From contig NC_015663.1 of the NCBI RefSeq assembly GCF_000215745.1, positions 1,488,001 to 1,552,000 on the forward strand: 64,000 bases of DNA. Direction: 5' to 3'. The notes beneath the pieces were generated by a model. The model did no database searches, was not told where the DNA came from, and saw only the letters and a program-made list of their open reading frames with translations. Shown here piece by piece: positions 1 to 12,127 of this stretch. Position numbers and translations under genes: made by a program. This DNA is from Klebsiella aerogenes KCTC 2190. Its GTDB lineage: Bacteria > Pseudomonadota > Gammaproteobacteria > Enterobacterales > Enterobacteriaceae. Positions within the stretch are counted from its first letter, which is position 1. The number at the start of each line of letters is the position of its first letter.

Positions 1-736
1 CCACCATACGGGCGGCCTGCTCGCTGGCCAGGTTTTCTACCACGCCCTGATAAACCTGAGACTCCACATAACGACGCAGGAGGGTATCCAGCAGCGCTTT
101 CGGATCGGGCTCATACAGGTAATCCCAGGACTTACGTTTCAGATCATCATCTTCTGAAGCCGGTAACGGCAGCAGCTGAGTGATGGTCGGAGCCTGAGAC
201 ATGGTGTTAATAAATTTGTTGCTGACAACGTAAAGCTTGTCCAGACGGCCTTCATCGTAGGCCTGCAACATCACTTTTACCGGGCCGATCAGTTCGGACA
301 GGGACGGGTTATCACCCATACCGGTCACCTGGGCCACAATATTGCCGCCCACGGAGTTAAAGAAAGACACGCCTTTAGAGCCGATCATTGCGAGGTCGCA
401 CTGAACGCCTTTATCGGACCATGCTTTCATATCCGCCAGCAGTTTTTTGAACAGGTTAATGTTCAAGCCACCGCACAGACCACGGTCGGTCGACACCACC
501 AGGTAGCCCACGCGTTTAACGTCGCGTTCTTCCAGGTATGGGTGCTTATATTCCAGATTACCGTTCGCAAGGTGACCAATCACTTTGCGCATAGTATCTG
601 CATATGGACGGCTGGCCGCCATGCGATCCTGCGTTTTACGCATTTTGGAGGCGGCGACCATCTCCATCGCTTTGGTGATCTTTTGCGTGTTCTGGACGCT
701 TGCGATCTTACTACGTATCTCTTTTGCGCCGGCCAT
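1..736 (-). CDS. atpG: ATP synthase F1 subunit gamma (3'-truncated by window edge)
   Basis: Gamma is the central rotating shaft of the F1 sector; it couples proton flow through Fo to ATP synthesis at the inner membrane. The reverse strand opens with ATG at 734-736 behind a GGAG-containing ribosome site, and reads [20 protein letters not shown], the conserved gamma N-terminal helix. The motif [11 protein letters not shown] lies near residue 85. About 245 codons are present; the E. coli protein has 287 residues, so roughly 42 C-terminal residues lie beyond base 1. It follows atpA by 50 nt in the atp operon. No stop or frameshift is seen. This open-ended frame was translated by hand. Confidence 0.97.
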   Translation of the reverse strand, partial: MAGAKEIRSKIASVQNTQKITKAMEMVAASKMRKTQDRMAASRPYADTMRKVIGHLANGNLEYKHPYLEERDVKRVGYLVVSTDRGLCGGLNINLFKKLLADMKAWSDKGVQCDLAMIGSKGVSFFNSVGGNIVAQVTGMGDNPSLSELIGPVKVMLQAYDEGRLDKLYVVSNKFINTMSQAPTITQLLPLPASEDDDLKRKSWDYLYEPDPKALLDTLLRRYVESQVYQGVVENLASEQAARMV

Positions 737-786
737 GAGCTTCTCCTCAATGCCTTGCGGCCTGCCCTAAGGCAAGCCGCCAGACT

Positions 787-2328
787 TTACCAGGACTGGG
801 TTGCTTTGAAGGAGTCGAGGATGCCTTTCAGCTTGCCTTCGATCTCGTCGTTATAGCCACCGGTCTGGTTAATCTCTTGCATCAGCGGAGCGTGGTCACG
901 GTCAACGTAAGCCAGCAGAGCGGCTTCGAAGCTACCGATTTTCGCCAGTTCCACATCTTCGAGGTAACCGCGTTCAGCAGCGAACAGTACCAGGCCCTGC
1001 TGTGCTACAGACATAGGGGCATACTGTTTCTGTTTCAGCAGTTCGGTCACTTTCTGACCGTGGCTCAGCTGCTTACGAGTCGCTTCGTCCAGATCGGATG
1101 CGAACTGAGAGAACGCAGCCAGTTCACGATACTGCGCCAGCGCGGTACGGATACCACCGGACAGTTTCTTGATGATCTTGGTCTGAGCAGCACCACCAAC
1201 ACGGGATACGGAGATACCCGGGTTAACCGCCGGACGAATACCGGAGTTGAACAGGTTGGTTTCCAGGAAGATCTGACCATCGGTAATGGAAATTACGTTG
1301 GTCGGAACGAATGCGGAAACGTCACCCGCTTGCGTCTCGATAATCGGCAGCGCAGTCAGGGAGCCGGTTTTACCTTTAACTTCACCATTGGTGAACTTCT
1401 CAACGTATTCCGCGTTAACGCGGGATGCGCGCTCCAGCAGACGGGAGTGGAGGTAGAACACGTCGCCCGGGAATGCTTCACGTCCTGGCGGACGACGGAG
1501 CAGCAGGGAAACCTGACGGTAAGCAACAGCCTGTTTAGACAGGTCATCGTAAACGATCAGCGCATCTTCACCGCGGTCGCGGAAGTATTCGCCCATTGCG
1601 CAACCGGCATACGGCGCCAGGTATTGCAGCGCAGCAGATTCAGAAGCGGTCGCCACAACAACGATAGTGTTGGACAGCGCGCCGTGCTCTTCCAGTTTAC
1701 GCACCACGTTAGAGATGGTGGACGCTTTCTGGCCGATAGCTACGTATACGCATTTGATGCCGGAATCACGCTGGTTGATGATCGCATCGATTGCCATCGC
1801 GGTTTTACCGGTCTGACGGTCACCGATGATCAGCTCACGCTGGCCACGGCCGATTGGAATCATGGCATCAACAGATTTGTAACCGGTCTGTACCGGCTGG
1901 TCTACGGATTGACGATCGATAACGCCCGGAGCGATAACTTCGATTGGCGAGAAACCATCGTGCTCAACAGGACCTTTACCGTCAATTGGCGCACCCAGGG
2001 TGTTCACTACGCGGCCTAACAGACCACGACCGACCGGAACTTCCAGAATACGGCCAGTACACTTAACCTTCATGCCTTCGGCGAGGTCAGCATACGGACC
2101 CATCACAACCGCACCAACGGAGTCGCGCTCCAGGTTCAGTGCGATAGCGTAACGGTTACCCGGCAGGGAGATCATTTCACCCTGCATACAATCGGCCAGG
2201 CCGTGGATGCGGATAACACCGTCACTTACAGAAACAATAGTACCTTCGTTGTGAGCTTCACTCACAACATTGAACTGAGCAATGCGCTGCTTGATCAGTT
2301 CGCTGATTTCGGTGGAATTCAGTTGCAT
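787..2328 (-). CDS. atpA: ATP synthase F1 subunit alpha
   Basis: Non-catalytic nucleotide-binding subunit of the alpha3beta3 hexamer of F1, on the cytoplasmic face of the inner membrane. The 513-residue length equals that of E. coli AtpA. The N-terminus [19 protein letters not shown] is the delta-binding region. A Walker A loop GDRQTGKTA lies near residue 170, and the alpha signature [14 protein letters not shown] near residue 365. It lies 12 nt after atpH and 50 nt before atpG. The long open frame on the opposite strand (877-2019) is a codon-bias shadow. Identification is firm. Confidence 0.99.
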   Translation of the reverse strand: MQLNSTEISELIKQRIAQFNVVSEAHNEGTIVSVSDGVIRIHGLADCMQGEMISLPGNRYAIALNLERDSVGAVVMGPYADLAEGMKVKCTGRILEVPVGRGLLGRVVNTLGAPIDGKGPVEHDGFSPIEVIAPGVIDRQSVDQPVQTGYKSVDAMIPIGRGQRELIIGDRQTGKTAMAIDAIINQRDSGIKCVYVAIGQKASTISNVVRKLEEHGALSNTIVVVATASESAALQYLAPYAGCAMGEYFRDRGEDALIVYDDLSKQAVAYRQVSLLLRRPPGREAFPGDVFYLHSRLLERASRVNAEYVEKFTNGEVKGKTGSLTALPIIETQAGDVSAFVPTNVISITDGQIFLETNLFNSGIRPAVNPGISVSRVGGAAQTKIIKKLSGGIRTALAQYRELAAFSQFASDLDEATRKQLSHGQKVTELLKQKQYAPMSVAQQGLVLFAAERGYLEDVELAKIGSFEAALLAYVDRDHAPLMQEINQTGGYNDEIEGKLKGILDSFKATQSW

Positions 2329-2340
2329 GCTCCAGTCCCC

Positions 2341-2874
2341 TTAAGACTGCAAGACGTCTGCCAGGCGATCAAGACGGCCGCGTACGCTACCATCAATGAC
2401 CATATCACCCGAACGGATGATAACTCCTGCCATAACAGACTTATCGATTTTGCAATTCAGCTTAACTTTGCGTGACAGACGCTTTTCCATCGCGCCGGAG
2501 ATCTTCGCAAGCTGTTCTTCACTCAGTTGGTTGGCAGAAATAACATCTACCTCTGCGATGGCCTCGCTGGCCGCACGCAGGTGAATGAACTGCTCAAGAA
2601 CATCCGGGAGCACCTTCAGACGACCATTTTCAGCCATCACCCGAATCAGGTTCTGACCATTTTCGTCGAGTTGCTCGCCGCAGATAGCGATAAACGCATC
2701 TGAGAGCGTTTCCGGCGCCAGGGCACCGGAGAGAAGCTCTGCCATTTGTTCGTTTTTAGTCACTTCAGCGGCAAACGCCAGCATATCCTGCCAGCGTTCA
2801 ACACTTTTGTGTTCGACGGCAAAGTCAAAAGCTGCTTTGGCGTAGGGGCGAGCTACCGTTACAAATTCAGACAT
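2341..2874 (-). CDS. atpH: ATP synthase F1 subunit delta
   Basis: Delta (OSCP-like) sits on top of F1 and ties it to the peripheral stalk made of the b dimer. The 177 residues match the E. coli length. The N-terminal helical domain begins [19 protein letters not shown], and the C-terminal part carries the conserved [16 protein letters not shown] that ends the family profile. It lies 14 nt after atpF and 12 nt before atpA, as expected for the tightly packed operon. No anomaly seen. Confidence 0.98.
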   Translation of the reverse strand: MSEFVTVARPYAKAAFDFAVEHKSVERWQDMLAFAAEVTKNEQMAELLSGALAPETLSDAFIAICGEQLDENGQNLIRVMAENGRLKVLPDVLEQFIHLRAASEAIAEVDVISANQLSEEQLAKISGAMEKRLSRKVKLNCKIDKSVMAGVIIRSGDMVIDGSVRGRLDRLADVLQS

Positions 2875-2888
2875 CAGCCCCTCCCTCC

Positions 2889-3359
2889 TTACAGTTCAGC
2901 GACAAGTTTATCCACGATGTCGCTGTTAGCAGCTTCATCCACGGAACGTTCGATGATCTTCTCGGCGCCAGCAACAGCCAGGATAGCAACCTGCTTACGC
3001 AGTTCTTCGCGAGCACGTTTACGTTCGGCATCGATTTCAGCCTGCGCCTGTGCGACGATTTTGGTGCGTTCCTGTTCTGCTTCAGCTTTAGCTTCGTCCA
3101 GAATCTGAGAGCGACGCTTGTTCGCTTGCTCGATGATTACCTGGGCTTCCGCTTTCGCTTTTTTCAGCTGGTCGGTCGCGTTGGCCTGTGCAAGGTCCAA
3201 ATCTTTCTTAGCGCGTTCTGCAGAAGCTAAACCGTCAGAAATTTCTTTCTGGCGCTTTTCGATGGCAGCCATTAACGGCGGCCATACGTACTTCATGCAG
3301 AACCATACGAAGATAACAAACGCGATGGCCTGGCCGAGGATTGTTGCGTTCATGTTCAC
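2889..3359 (-). CDS. atpF: ATP synthase Fo subunit b
   Basis: Subunit b dimerises to form the peripheral stalk that holds F1 against the rotor torque. The 156 residues equal the E. coli length. One N-terminal membrane segment (about residues 5-25, [20 protein letters not shown]) is followed by a long charged, Ala/Lys/Glu/Gln-rich coiled coil (about residues 30-140). This one-helix-plus-stalk layout is diagnostic. It lies between atpE and atpH in the standard operon order. Confidence 0.98.
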   Translation of the reverse strand: MNMNATILGQAIAFVIFVWFCMKYVWPPLMAAIEKRQKEISDGLASAERAKKDLDLAQANATDQLKKAKAEAQVIIEQANKRRSQILDEAKAEAEQERTKIVAQAQAEIDAERKRAREELRKQVAILAVAGAEKIIERSVDEAANSDIVDKLVAEL

Positions 3360-3393
3360 AGCACAATACCTCTTAAATTAACTCTGTGGCTTA

Positions 3394-3671
<278 letters not shown>

Positions 3672-3701
3672 TCAGTTAAAACGTAGTAGTGTTGGTAAAA
3701 A

Positions 3702-4906
<1,205 letters not shown>

Positions 4907-4996
4907 CACGTTTTTACTCCTGCTCCCTTCGAGGTATGCCGCGTGTCGTATAAAACGTTCTTTAAGACCAAGAGTCAAGCGTCAAAAAGCGGACAA

Positions 4997-5024
4997 ATTA
5001 TACGGTGACAACACGTGATTTCAA
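4997..5024 (-). promoter_or_regulatory. Candidate sigma-70 promoter of the atp operon
   Basis: On the reverse strand a -35 box TTGAAA (5019-5024) is followed after 16 nt by a perfect -10 box TATAAT (4997-5002). This lies about 90 nt before atpI, and the surrounding sequence resembles the E. coli atp promoter region. A weaker TTGACT / TTATAC pair lies nearer the gene (about 4945-4980) and may be a secondary promoter. The start site is inferred, not mapped. Confidence 0.75.
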
Positions 5025-5522
5025 ACATTAAGTAGCAAAATAGTGAATAAATGTTTAATTATTTTCTGAGCGGCAATTTTTCATGCATTTCGTCAATCAG
5101 TGAGGGATCAACCAGAAGTGCAAATAATGAGAAAACGCGGCCATTAAAGCGTGCATCAGATCACATAATAAACATTTTCGGCGCAATCGAATTAAATCTG
5201 TACAGAATCAGTAAGTTTTCATCTTTTTGATATTCAAGATAAAAAGTGAGGTCTTTTTGTAAAACAACCCCACATACAATAAAAACCTTTTATTGACATT
5301 TATAATAAAAATTTAACATCAATATGAACTGACAGTTCATCGATTTTTAGCACCCTGATATTTTCAAAGTTGACTATTCTGCCAGTAAACCACCACGCTA
5401 AAGTTAAACACTAGAAAAGCCATAGTAAAAACAAGGTTAAAAGTGGCCAGATAATACCCGCAGGTAACTTTGATTTTTGTAACATGCGCAGGCCACATTT
5501 TTTCCACATTTTTTGATAAAAA
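5025..5522. other. Long gene-free AT-rich gap between rsmG and atpI
   Basis: About 500 bases without a gene separate the rsmG stop from the atp promoter. I see no open frame with a credible start and ribosome site, no tRNA and no strong hairpin with a T-run. The gap is AT-rich, with several A/T tracts (for example 5280-5310 and 5505-5525). As I recall, E. coli keeps a gap of similar size here, which suggests constraint, perhaps a promoter or nucleoid-protein binding region. No function is assigned. Confidence 0.6.
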
Positions 5523-6146
5523 TTATAAGGCGTTTGGCTTAATGACCACCAAATGTCTCTCCCCTTCCAACTGGGGTACATGCAGTTTAATCACATCGCA
5601 AACCTGGTAACCTTCTGGCAGGTCTGCCATTTCACTTTCCTGCGCCTGCCCTTTCAACGCGTAGAAATGCCCATCTGCCGCCGGCAGGTGGTGGCACCAG
5701 CTCACCATGTCGTTCAGCGAGGCAAAAGCGCGGCTAATGACGCCATCAAACGGCGGCTCGGCGGGAAACGCTTCCACACGGCTCTGCACGGGGGTGATGT
5801 TATCCAGTTTTAGCTCATGCTGGACCTGGCGCAGGAAGCGCACACGCTTGCCAAGGCTATCCAGTAATGTGAAATGAGATTCCGGGCGCACGATAGCCAG
5901 CGGAATACCCGGCAGGCCCGGGCCGGTTCCCACATCGATAAAGCGGGAGCCCTGTAGATATGGCGCAACGATAATGCTATCGAGGATATGGCGAACCAGC
6001 ATCTCGTTAGGATCGCGAACAGAGGTCAGGTTATAGGCTTTGTTCCACTTATCCAGCAGCCCGACATACGCCACCAGCTGGTTTTTCTGGTGATCGGTGA
6101 GCGAAATACCCGCTTCATCCAGCAGACGAGAAAGTTTGTTGAGCAC
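5523..6146 (-). CDS. rsmG: 16S rRNA (guanine-527-N7)-methyltransferase
   Basis: RsmG (formerly GidB) methylates N7 of G527 in 16S rRNA using S-adenosylmethionine; loss gives low-level streptomycin resistance in E. coli. The 207 residues equal the E. coli length. The SAM-binding loop is [16 protein letters not shown] (about residues 70-85), followed by the acidic-loop strand [14 protein letters not shown]. It lies downstream of mnmG in the same direction, 113 nt after it, the usual mnmG-rsmG order beside oriC. Confidence 0.98.
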   Translation of the reverse strand: MLNKLSRLLDEAGISLTDHQKNQLVAYVGLLDKWNKAYNLTSVRDPNEMLVRHILDSIIVAPYLQGSRFIDVGTGPGLPGIPLAIVRPESHFTLLDSLGKRVRFLRQVQHELKLDNITPVQSRVEAFPAEPPFDGVISRAFASLNDMVSWCHHLPAADGHFYALKGQAQESEMADLPEGYQVCDVIKLHVPQLEGERHLVVIKPNAL

Positions 6147-6259
6147 GGTGAGTACCTTCTAAAAATAATGAGCCCGGAGGCGCTAACGCTTACCGGGCTG
6201 TGAATTATAAAGGCGAACGCTGATTTTGCATCCGCCAAATTAACGCGCTCTGACGATTA

Positions 6260-8149
6260 TCAGGCGCTGCGGCGCAGCATCCCCTGCTTTTTCAGCCACA
6301 CCAGCAAAATAGAAATTGCCGCCGGGGTAATCCCGGAAATACGCGATGCCTGGCCGATCGATGACGGTTTATGGTCGTTCAGCTTGGCAATAACCTCGTT
6401 GGACAGGCCGGATACCTGACGGTAATCGAGCGTTGCCGGCAGCAAAGTATTCTCGTTGCGCTGCTGTTTTTCGATCTCGTCCTGCTGGCGAGCGATATAA
6501 CCTTCGTACTTAACCTGAATCTCAACCTGCTCTGCCGCCTGTTGATCCTGCAGGCCCGGCGCGAACGGAGAAAGCTGAACCAGCTGTTCGTAGGTCATTT
6601 CCGGACGACGCAGCAGATCTTCGCCGCTGGCTTCGCGCGACAGCGGCGCAGTCAGGTGAGCGTTCACTTCGGCTGCGCTTTCCGCCAGCGGGTTAACCCA
6701 GCTGGTTTTCAGGCGTTGGCGTTCACGCTCAATGCTTTCCAGTTTCTCGTTGAAACGCGCCCAGCGCTCATCGTCCACCAGCCCCAGCTCACGCCCCTGT
6801 TCGGTCAGGCGCAGATCGGCGTTGTCTTCACGCAGCATCAAGCGATATTCCGCACGGGAGGTAAACATGCGGTACGGTTCTTTGGTGCCAAGTGTGCACA
6901 GATCGTCCACCAGCACGCCAAGGTAGGCCTGATCGCGACGCGGCGCCCAACCCTCTTTTTCCGCTGAGAAGCGGGCGGCATTAAGACCGGCAAGCAAACC
7001 CTGTGCGGCGGCTTCTTCATAACCGGTAGTGCCGTTAATCTGGCCGGCGAAGAACAGACCCTGAATGTATTTGCTCTCCAGCGTCGGCTTCAGGTCACGC
7101 GGGTCAAAGAAATCGTACTCAATGGCATAGCCAGGGCGAACGATCTTCGCGTTTTCCATCCCCTGCATTGAACGGACGATTTGCATTTGCACATCAAACG
7201 GCAGGCTGGTGGAGATACCGTTTGGATAAATTTCGTTTGAAGTCAGCCCTTCCGGTTCAAGGAAGATCTGATGCTGGTTGCGATCGGCAAAGCGCATGAC
7301 CTTGTCTTCGATCGACGGGCAGTAACGTGGGCCGATACCTTCAATCACCCCGGCGTACATGGGGCTGCGATCGAGGTTGCTGCGGATCACATCATGGGTT
7401 TTCTCGTTGGTGTGCGTGATATAGCACGGTACCTGGCGCGGATGTTGATCCGCGGAACCCATAAACGAGAAGACCGGCATCGGGTTATCGCCGTGCTGTT
7501 GCGCCAGCACGCTAAAATCGATGGTGCGTGCGTCAATACGCGGCGGAGTACCGGTTTTCAGGCGGCTTACGCGCAGCGGCAGTTCACGCAGACGGCGAGA
7601 CAGCGGGATCGACGGCGGATCGCCAGCGCGACCGCCGCTGTAGTTGTCCAGCCCAATGTGGATTTTGCCATCCAGGAAGGTGCCGACGGTTAGTACCACC
7701 GACTTAGCGCGGAACTTGAGGCCCATTTGGGTCACCGCGCCGACGACACGATCGTTTTCGACAATCAGATCTTCTACCGCCTGCTGGAAGATCATCAGGT
7801 TCGGCTGGTTCTCCAGCGCGGTGCGTACCGCCTGGCGATACAGCACGCGGTCGGCCTGGGCGCGGGTCGCACGAACAGCTGGGCCTTTGCTACCGTTTAG
7901 TATCCTAAACTGAATACCTGCCTGATCGATCGCTTTCGCCATCAGACCACCGAGCGCGTCCACTTCTTTTACCAGGTGTCCCTTCCCAATGCCGCCAATC
8001 GCCGGGTTGCAGCTCATCTGCCCCAGCGTGTCGATATTGTGTGTCAAAAGCAGGGTTTGTTGGCCCATTCGCGCTGCTGCCATCGCGGCCTCAGTGCCTG
8101 CATGACCCCCGCCAATGATGATGACGTCAAAAGGATCCTGATAAAACAT
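6260..8149 (-). CDS. mnmG: tRNA uridine-5-carboxymethylaminomethyl synthase, FAD subunit
   Basis: MnmG (GidA) works with the GTPase MnmE to place the cmnm5 group on U34 of several tRNAs, using FAD and folate. The 629 residues match E. coli. The FAD dinucleotide-binding motif [13 protein letters not shown] is at residues 10-22. Family blocks visible include [14 protein letters not shown] and [21 protein letters not shown], and the C-terminal helical domain is complete. The gene reads away from oriC, and in E. coli its transcription affects origin opening. Confidence 0.99.
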   Translation of the reverse strand: MFYQDPFDVIIIGGGHAGTEAAMAAARMGQQTLLLTHNIDTLGQMSCNPAIGGIGKGHLVKEVDALGGLMAKAIDQAGIQFRILNGSKGPAVRATRAQADRVLYRQAVRTALENQPNLMIFQQAVEDLIVENDRVVGAVTQMGLKFRAKSVVLTVGTFLDGKIHIGLDNYSGGRAGDPPSIPLSRRLRELPLRVSRLKTGTPPRIDARTIDFSVLAQQHGDNPMPVFSFMGSADQHPRQVPCYITHTNEKTHDVIRSNLDRSPMYAGVIEGIGPRYCPSIEDKVMRFADRNQHQIFLEPEGLTSNEIYPNGISTSLPFDVQMQIVRSMQGMENAKIVRPGYAIEYDFFDPRDLKPTLESKYIQGLFFAGQINGTTGYEEAAAQGLLAGLNAARFSAEKEGWAPRRDQAYLGVLVDDLCTLGTKEPYRMFTSRAEYRLMLREDNADLRLTEQGRELGLVDDERWARFNEKLESIERERQRLKTSWVNPLAESAAEVNAHLTAPLSREASGEDLLRRPEMTYEQLVQLSPFAPGLQDQQAAEQVEIQVKYEGYIARQQDEIEKQQRNENTLLPATLDYRQVSGLSNEVIAKLNDHKPSSIGQASRISGITPAAISILLVWLKKQGMLRRSA

Positions 8150-8240
8150 GGTGATCTGCCTCGCATAACGCGGTTTGAAAATGGATTGAAGCCCGGGCCG
8201 TGGATTCTACTCAACTTTGCTCTTTCGAGAAAGGGGCCGG

Positions 8241-8530
8241 GATCCTGAGTATTAAAAAGAAGATCTTTTATTTAGAGATCTGTTCTATTGTGATCTCTTA
8301 TTAGGATCGACTCTCTTTGTGGATAAGTCGGATCCACTGTTTAAGATCAAACGCTTAAGAAGGATCGCAATCTGTGAATGATCGGTGATCCTGTTCCGTA
8401 TAAGCTGGGATCAGAATGAAGGGTTATGCACAGCTCAAAAAGCGTACTCCGGTTATTCTTTGGATAACTACCGGTTGATCCAAGCTTTTGAGCAGGGTTA
8501 TCCACAGAAGAAGCTGCGGATCTTTACAAA
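8241..8530. other. oriC: Chromosomal replication origin oriC
   Basis: The three AT-rich 13-mers of the unwinding element are present: GATCTTTTATTTA (8262-8274), GATCTGTTCTATT (8277-8289) and GATCTCTTATTAG (8292-8304). DnaA boxes follow in E. coli order: R1 TGTGGATAA (8319-8327), R2 TTATGCACA (8424-8432), R3 TTTGGATAA (8459-8467) and R4 TTATCCACA (8498-8506). More than ten GATC sites for Dam/SeqA are scattered through the segment. Blocks such as GTGAATGATCGGTGATCCTG and GGATAACTACCGGTTGATCC are kept from E. coli, while the stretches between R1 and R2 and between R2 and R3 have diverged. It is flanked by mnmG and mioC, as in E. coli. Confidence 0.98.
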
Positions 8531-8532
8531 AC

Positions 8533-8973
8533 TCAGAGTAAATCTTTCCAGGATCCCACCCAAACCTCGGCCGGATCTTCAGGAATCTCGTGTTCGAGGA
8601 CATTAATTTTCAGCGTTTCACCGATCTGTTTTGCCCCGTTGGCCTTTAATGCTGCTTCGAGTTTGTCGATTGCGCCGCAAAAAGTGTCATATTCGCGGCT
8701 ACCGATACCCACCGCGCCAAAGCGAACGGCAGAAAGATCGACCTGCTTCTCCAGCAACGCTTCATAAAAGGGGACCAGGTTGTCCGGAATATCGCCGGCG
8801 CCATGGGTAGAAGAGATAACTAACCAGATCCCTTCAGCCTGCAGATCGTCAACCAGCGGACCGTGCTGGATATCAGTGCTGTAGCCCGCTTCTTCCAGCT
8901 TTTCCGCCAGATGTTCTGCTACATATTCCGCACTGCCCAGGGTGCTGCCGCTGATAAGTGTAATGTCTGCCAT
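8533..8973 (-). CDS. mioC: Flavodoxin-like FMN-binding protein MioC
   Basis: MioC is a short flavodoxin, implicated in biotin synthase electron supply in E. coli. I choose the ATG at 8971-8973 (MADITLISGSTLGSAEYVAE), giving 146 residues; a longer frame to 8994 adds seven residues with no counterpart in E. coli. The FMN phosphate loop SGSTLGSAEY and the second flavin loop SSTHGAGDIPDN are visible. The gene reads toward oriC, so its transcripts would enter the origin. A near-match to a DnaA box (TGTGGAAAA) lies upstream at about 9041-9049. Confidence 0.95.
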   Translation of the reverse strand: MADITLISGSTLGSAEYVAEHLAEKLEEAGYSTDIQHGPLVDDLQAEGIWLVISSTHGAGDIPDNLVPFYEALLEKQVDLSAVRFGAVGIGSREYDTFCGAIDKLEAALKANGAKQIGETLKINVLEHEIPEDPAEVWVGSWKDLL

Positions 8974-9071
8974 GATCGCCGATCGCTCGCTCAACTATTC
9001 TGAGTGGCGTATTGTACGCTGTGAGCGAGCTGGGATCTACCTGTGGAAAAATGTGGGATTAAAAAAAACGA

Positions 9072-9530
9072 TCAGGGCTTGATGGTACGCATGATCGGGT
9101 TTTGCAGCACGATCAGGGTTTCAGTGGACTGAATTTCATCGATTGTTTGGATCTTGTTGATAAGTACCTGCTGCAGGGCATCGATGGATTTACACATCAC
9201 CTTAATAAAGATGCTGTAGTGGCCGGTGGTGTAGTAAGCCTCGGTCACCTCCTCCAGGCTCTCCAGCCGGGCGAGAGCGGAAGGATAGTCTTTGGCGCTC
9301 TTAAGAATAATGCCGATGAAGCAGCCGACGTCATAACCGAGCTGTTTCGGGCTGACGTCGATTCGCGCCCCCGTAATTATGCCCGCCTGTTTCATTTTCT
9401 CTACGCGTACGTGAATCGTACCTGGACTCACGCCGAACTGTTTGGCCAGTTCGGCGTAAGCGGTGCGCGCATTCGCCATTAGGGCATCAAGAATGCCGCG
9501 GTCCAGATTGTCGATCTGATAATTTTCCAT
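9072..9530 (-). CDS. asnC: Lrp/AsnC-family regulator AsnC
   Basis: AsnC activates asnA and controls itself, with asparagine as effector. The 152 residues equal E. coli AsnC. An N-terminal winged helix-turn-helix (LMANARTAYAELAKQFGVSP, about residues 17-36) is followed by a C-terminal RAM domain with the fold segments GCFIGIILKSAKDYPSAL and TEAYYTTGHYSIFIKV. It is divergent from asnA, with a 152-bp shared control region. Classic AsnC/asnA pair. Confidence 0.98.
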   Translation of the reverse strand: MENYQIDNLDRGILDALMANARTAYAELAKQFGVSPGTIHVRVEKMKQAGIITGARIDVSPKQLGYDVGCFIGIILKSAKDYPSALARLESLEEVTEAYYTTGHYSIFIKVMCKSIDALQQVLINKIQTIDEIQSTETLIVLQNPIMRTIKP

Positions 9531-9682
9531 TGTTTTTTCTTATGATGTTTGATGATTCTTTCTATTTTAGCTTTTTAATTTAATGAATCAAAACTCAAGG
9601 CGTCTTTTTATTGATTGATTATTGAATTCAGTGCCATTTCTGTTGCTTAATCAATATCAACAGGACGCAGGAGTAATAAAAA
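9531..9682. promoter_or_regulatory. asnC-asnA divergent control region
   Basis: This AT-rich gap of 152 bases lies between divergent asnC and asnA and must hold both promoters and the AsnC site. It contains runs such as TTTTAATTTAATGAATCAAAA and a TTGATTGATTATTGAATTC stretch near 9611-9628. A ribosome site AGGAG precedes asnA at about 9669-9673. The exact operator cannot be fixed by eye. Confidence 0.6.
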
Positions 9683-10675
9683 ATGAAAACCGCATACATC
9701 GCAAAACAACGCCAGATTAGTTTCGTTAAATCCCATTTTTCCCGTCAGCTGGAAGAGAAGCTTGGCCTGATTGAAGTGCAGGCGCCGATCTTAAGCCGCG
9801 TAGGAGATGGGACGCAGGACAACTTGTCCGGCTGCGAGAAAGCGGTTCAGGTAAAAGTGAAAACACTGCCAGACGCCCAATTCGAAGTGGTTCATTCACT
9901 GGCGAAGTGGAAGCGTCAAACCCTGGGACAACACGACTTCAGCGCGGGCGAAGGGCTGTACACGCACATGAAGGCCCTTCGCCCCGATGAAGACCGCCTC
10001 ACCCCAATTCACTCCGTTTACGTTGACCAGTGGGACTGGGAACGCGTCATGGGCGACGGCGAACGCCATACTGGCACGTTGAAAGCGACGGTTGAGGCGA
10101 TCTACGCCGGGATCAAAGCCACCGAGCTGGCGGTAAGTCAGGAATTTGGTCTGACGCCATTCCTGCCGGAACAGATCCACTTTATTCACAGTCAGGAGCT
10201 GCTGAGCCGTTATCCGGGTCTGGATGCCAAAGGCCGCGAGCGGGCGATCGCTAAAGAGCTTGGCGCCGTCTTCTTAATCGGTATCGGCGGTAAACTGTCT
10301 GACGGCAAGCGCCACGATGTTCGCGCGCCGGATTACGATGACTGGAGCTCGCCATCGGCGGAAGGTTTTGCCGGCCTGAACGGCGATATCCTGGTGTGGA
10401 ACCCGGTGCTGGAAGACGCTTTTGAGCTTTCCTCTATGGGGATCCGCGTTGACGCCGAGGCGCTGAAGCGCCAGTTGGCGGTGACCGGCGATGAAGACCG
10501 TCTGCAGCTTGAATGGCACCAGGCGCTGCTGCGCGGCGAGATGCCGCAGACCATTGGCGGCGGTATTGGCCAGTCGCGTTTAACCATGCTGTTGCTACAG
10601 CTTGACCATATCGGCCAGGTACAGTGCGGCGTATGGCCCACGCAGGTGCGTGAAAGCGTCGCCGCTCTGTTGTAA
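9683..10675 (+). CDS. asnA: Aspartate-ammonia ligase (asparagine synthetase A)
   Basis: AsnA makes asparagine from aspartate, ammonia and ATP through an aspartyl-adenylate. The 330 residues match E. coli AsnA. It has a class II aminoacyl-tRNA-synthetase-like fold. Visible family blocks are the N-terminus [36 protein letters not shown], and the C-terminal [20 protein letters not shown] (motif 3-like). It is convergent with viaA, the stops lying 3 nt apart. Confidence 0.99.
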   Translation: MKTAYIAKQRQISFVKSHFSRQLEEKLGLIEVQAPILSRVGDGTQDNLSGCEKAVQVKVKTLPDAQFEVVHSLAKWKRQTLGQHDFSAGEGLYTHMKALRPDEDRLTPIHSVYVDQWDWERVMGDGERHTGTLKATVEAIYAGIKATELAVSQEFGLTPFLPEQIHFIHSQELLSRYPGLDAKGRERAIAKELGAVFLIGIGGKLSDGKRHDVRAPDYDDWSSPSAEGFAGLNGDILVWNPVLEDAFELSSMGIRVDAEALKRQLAVTGDEDRLQLEWHQALLRGEMPQTIGGGIGQSRLTMLLLQLDHIGQVQCGVWPTQVRESVAALL

Positions 10676-10678
10676 AGA

Positions 10679-12127
10679 TTAACGCCGCCAGCGACGCAGC
10701 AGGCGGCTACGCAATCCGGTATCAAAGCGCCAGATATGATCGAAGATGCGCATGATGCCGGGTTTGCCGTGTACCGACATCGCCACCGCGTGAAAACGGT
10801 GCTGATGTTTGTGCTGCAACTCCCCCACCTTATTGACCACCTCATCCGGCAACCGCTGGGCGATAAAATCGGAAATCACCACCGCATCGGCATCGACCCA
10901 TTGCGGGCTTTGCAAACGTTCAACGATCGCGCGAAAACAGCTGGCCAGATCGGTGCCGCCGCGAAAACGCTGGCTTAAAAAACGGATCGCCTGTTCAAGC
11001 CCCTGCGGGCCGGTTAGCTCGTAGTGCACCACTTCGCTGGAGAACAGCATGATGTAGCAGCGACGGTTATCCGCCAGCGCGACGCGCATCAGCGCCAGAC
11101 AAAAGGCTTTAGCGCATTGCTCGTTAAAGCCGCCCATCGAACCTGAGGTATCTACGCAGACAATAAATGGCCCCCGCGGCTGCTCATCAAAATCCTGCCG
11201 GGTTACCGGGCGTTCGGTTATTTTCTCCCGCCATGCGTCGCCGTGCAGGCGATAGGTTAACAACTGTTTTTCCACCAGCTTACGGTAGAACTCGAACTCG
11301 AGTTCGGTGATGCCGAGCGTTGCCAACTCTGGCGGCAACAGACGTAGAATATCGTCGCTTTGCTGCAGGCCATCGACCTGCTCTGGTACCGTTGCCGGTT
11401 CACGAACCATCGCGCGGAAGGTCTCCATCGGCGCATCTTTCTTCGGCACCAGTTTGGCTTCCCGCGATCTGCCCAACTGCTCAGCCAGTTGCATCAGTTC
11501 CGGTTGTTGGCTGAGAAAATCGCCATAGCGCACGATCAGCTGATAATCGCCACGTTTAAGCTCGCCGGCGCTCATATCCCACAGGCGGCCAGCGGCGTTG
11601 TCGTTTTCCACCAGCACCGGCTCTAGCTGCCCGCTGAGCGTCATTCGTTCCTGCACCTCGCTGAGCAGTTGATCGCGCTCATCGTCTAATAGGTGCTGGT
11701 TGAGGGTGGTGGTCTGTACCACGAGGCTTAAGCGCCAGCGTTGTAAGAACAGAGTATGTAGCGCTGGGGTGAAGGTCGCGTTATCGTCCACCAGCTGCTG
11801 CGCCTGAGCGGCAAAGGGTGACTGTAGCTTATGCAGCTTGCCGAGGATCTGCGGCAGTTGCACAATAAATTGCGACGTTGAAAGCAGCTGAGCCTGCTGA
11901 TAGATCTGCACTTCGGCGTCCAGTTCGGGAGGGATTTGCGTCTCTTTGAGCCGGGCGCGAACCGCTTCTCGCCAGCGCGGAATATCGGCGGCGATGATAT
12001 TTTTCAGCCGCGGAAATTTTTCAAAGAACACCGCCAGTTGAGGAGAGGCCAGCAGCGCCAGCAGCATCTCCTCGATCATCCCTTCTTCGCTGACCGCCAG
12101 CATGACATTCAGCATGTCGAGCGTCAT
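10679..12127 (-). CDS. viaA: VWA-domain protein ViaA, partner of RavA
   Basis: ViaA stimulates the RavA ATPase; in E. coli the pair interacts with respiratory complexes and affects aminoglycoside sensitivity. The 482 residues are one shorter than my memory of E. coli ViaA. The von Willebrand A domain is C-terminal, with the MIDAS metal motif DTSGSMGG at about residue 330, [12 protein letters not shown] and the distal aspartate in [12 protein letters not shown]. The start overlaps the ravA stop by 4 nt, so translation is probably coupled. Confidence 0.97.
   Translation of the reverse strand: MTLDMLNVMLAVSEEGMIEEMLLALLASPQLAVFFEKFPRLKNIIAADIPRWREAVRARLKETQIPPELDAEVQIYQQAQLLSTSQFIVQLPQILGKLHKLQSPFAAQAQQLVDDNATFTPALHTLFLQRWRLSLVVQTTTLNQHLLDDERDQLLSEVQERMTLSGQLEPVLVENDNAAGRLWDMSAGELKRGDYQLIVRYGDFLSQQPELMQLAEQLGRSREAKLVPKKDAPMETFRAMVREPATVPEQVDGLQQSDDILRLLPPELATLGITELEFEFYRKLVEKQLLTYRLHGDAWREKITERPVTRQDFDEQPRGPFIVCVDTSGSMGGFNEQCAKAFCLALMRVALADNRRCYIMLFSSEVVHYELTGPQGLEQAIRFLSQRFRGGTDLASCFRAIVERLQSPQWVDADAVVISDFIAQRLPDEVVNKVGELQHKHQHRFHAVAMSVHGKPGIMRIFDHIWRFDTGLRSRLLRRWRR

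Noticed and set aside
877..2019. Long forward open frame opposite atpA (380 codons)
   Set aside because: It mirrors the highly biased atpA codons, has no ribosome site and no protein-like motifs.
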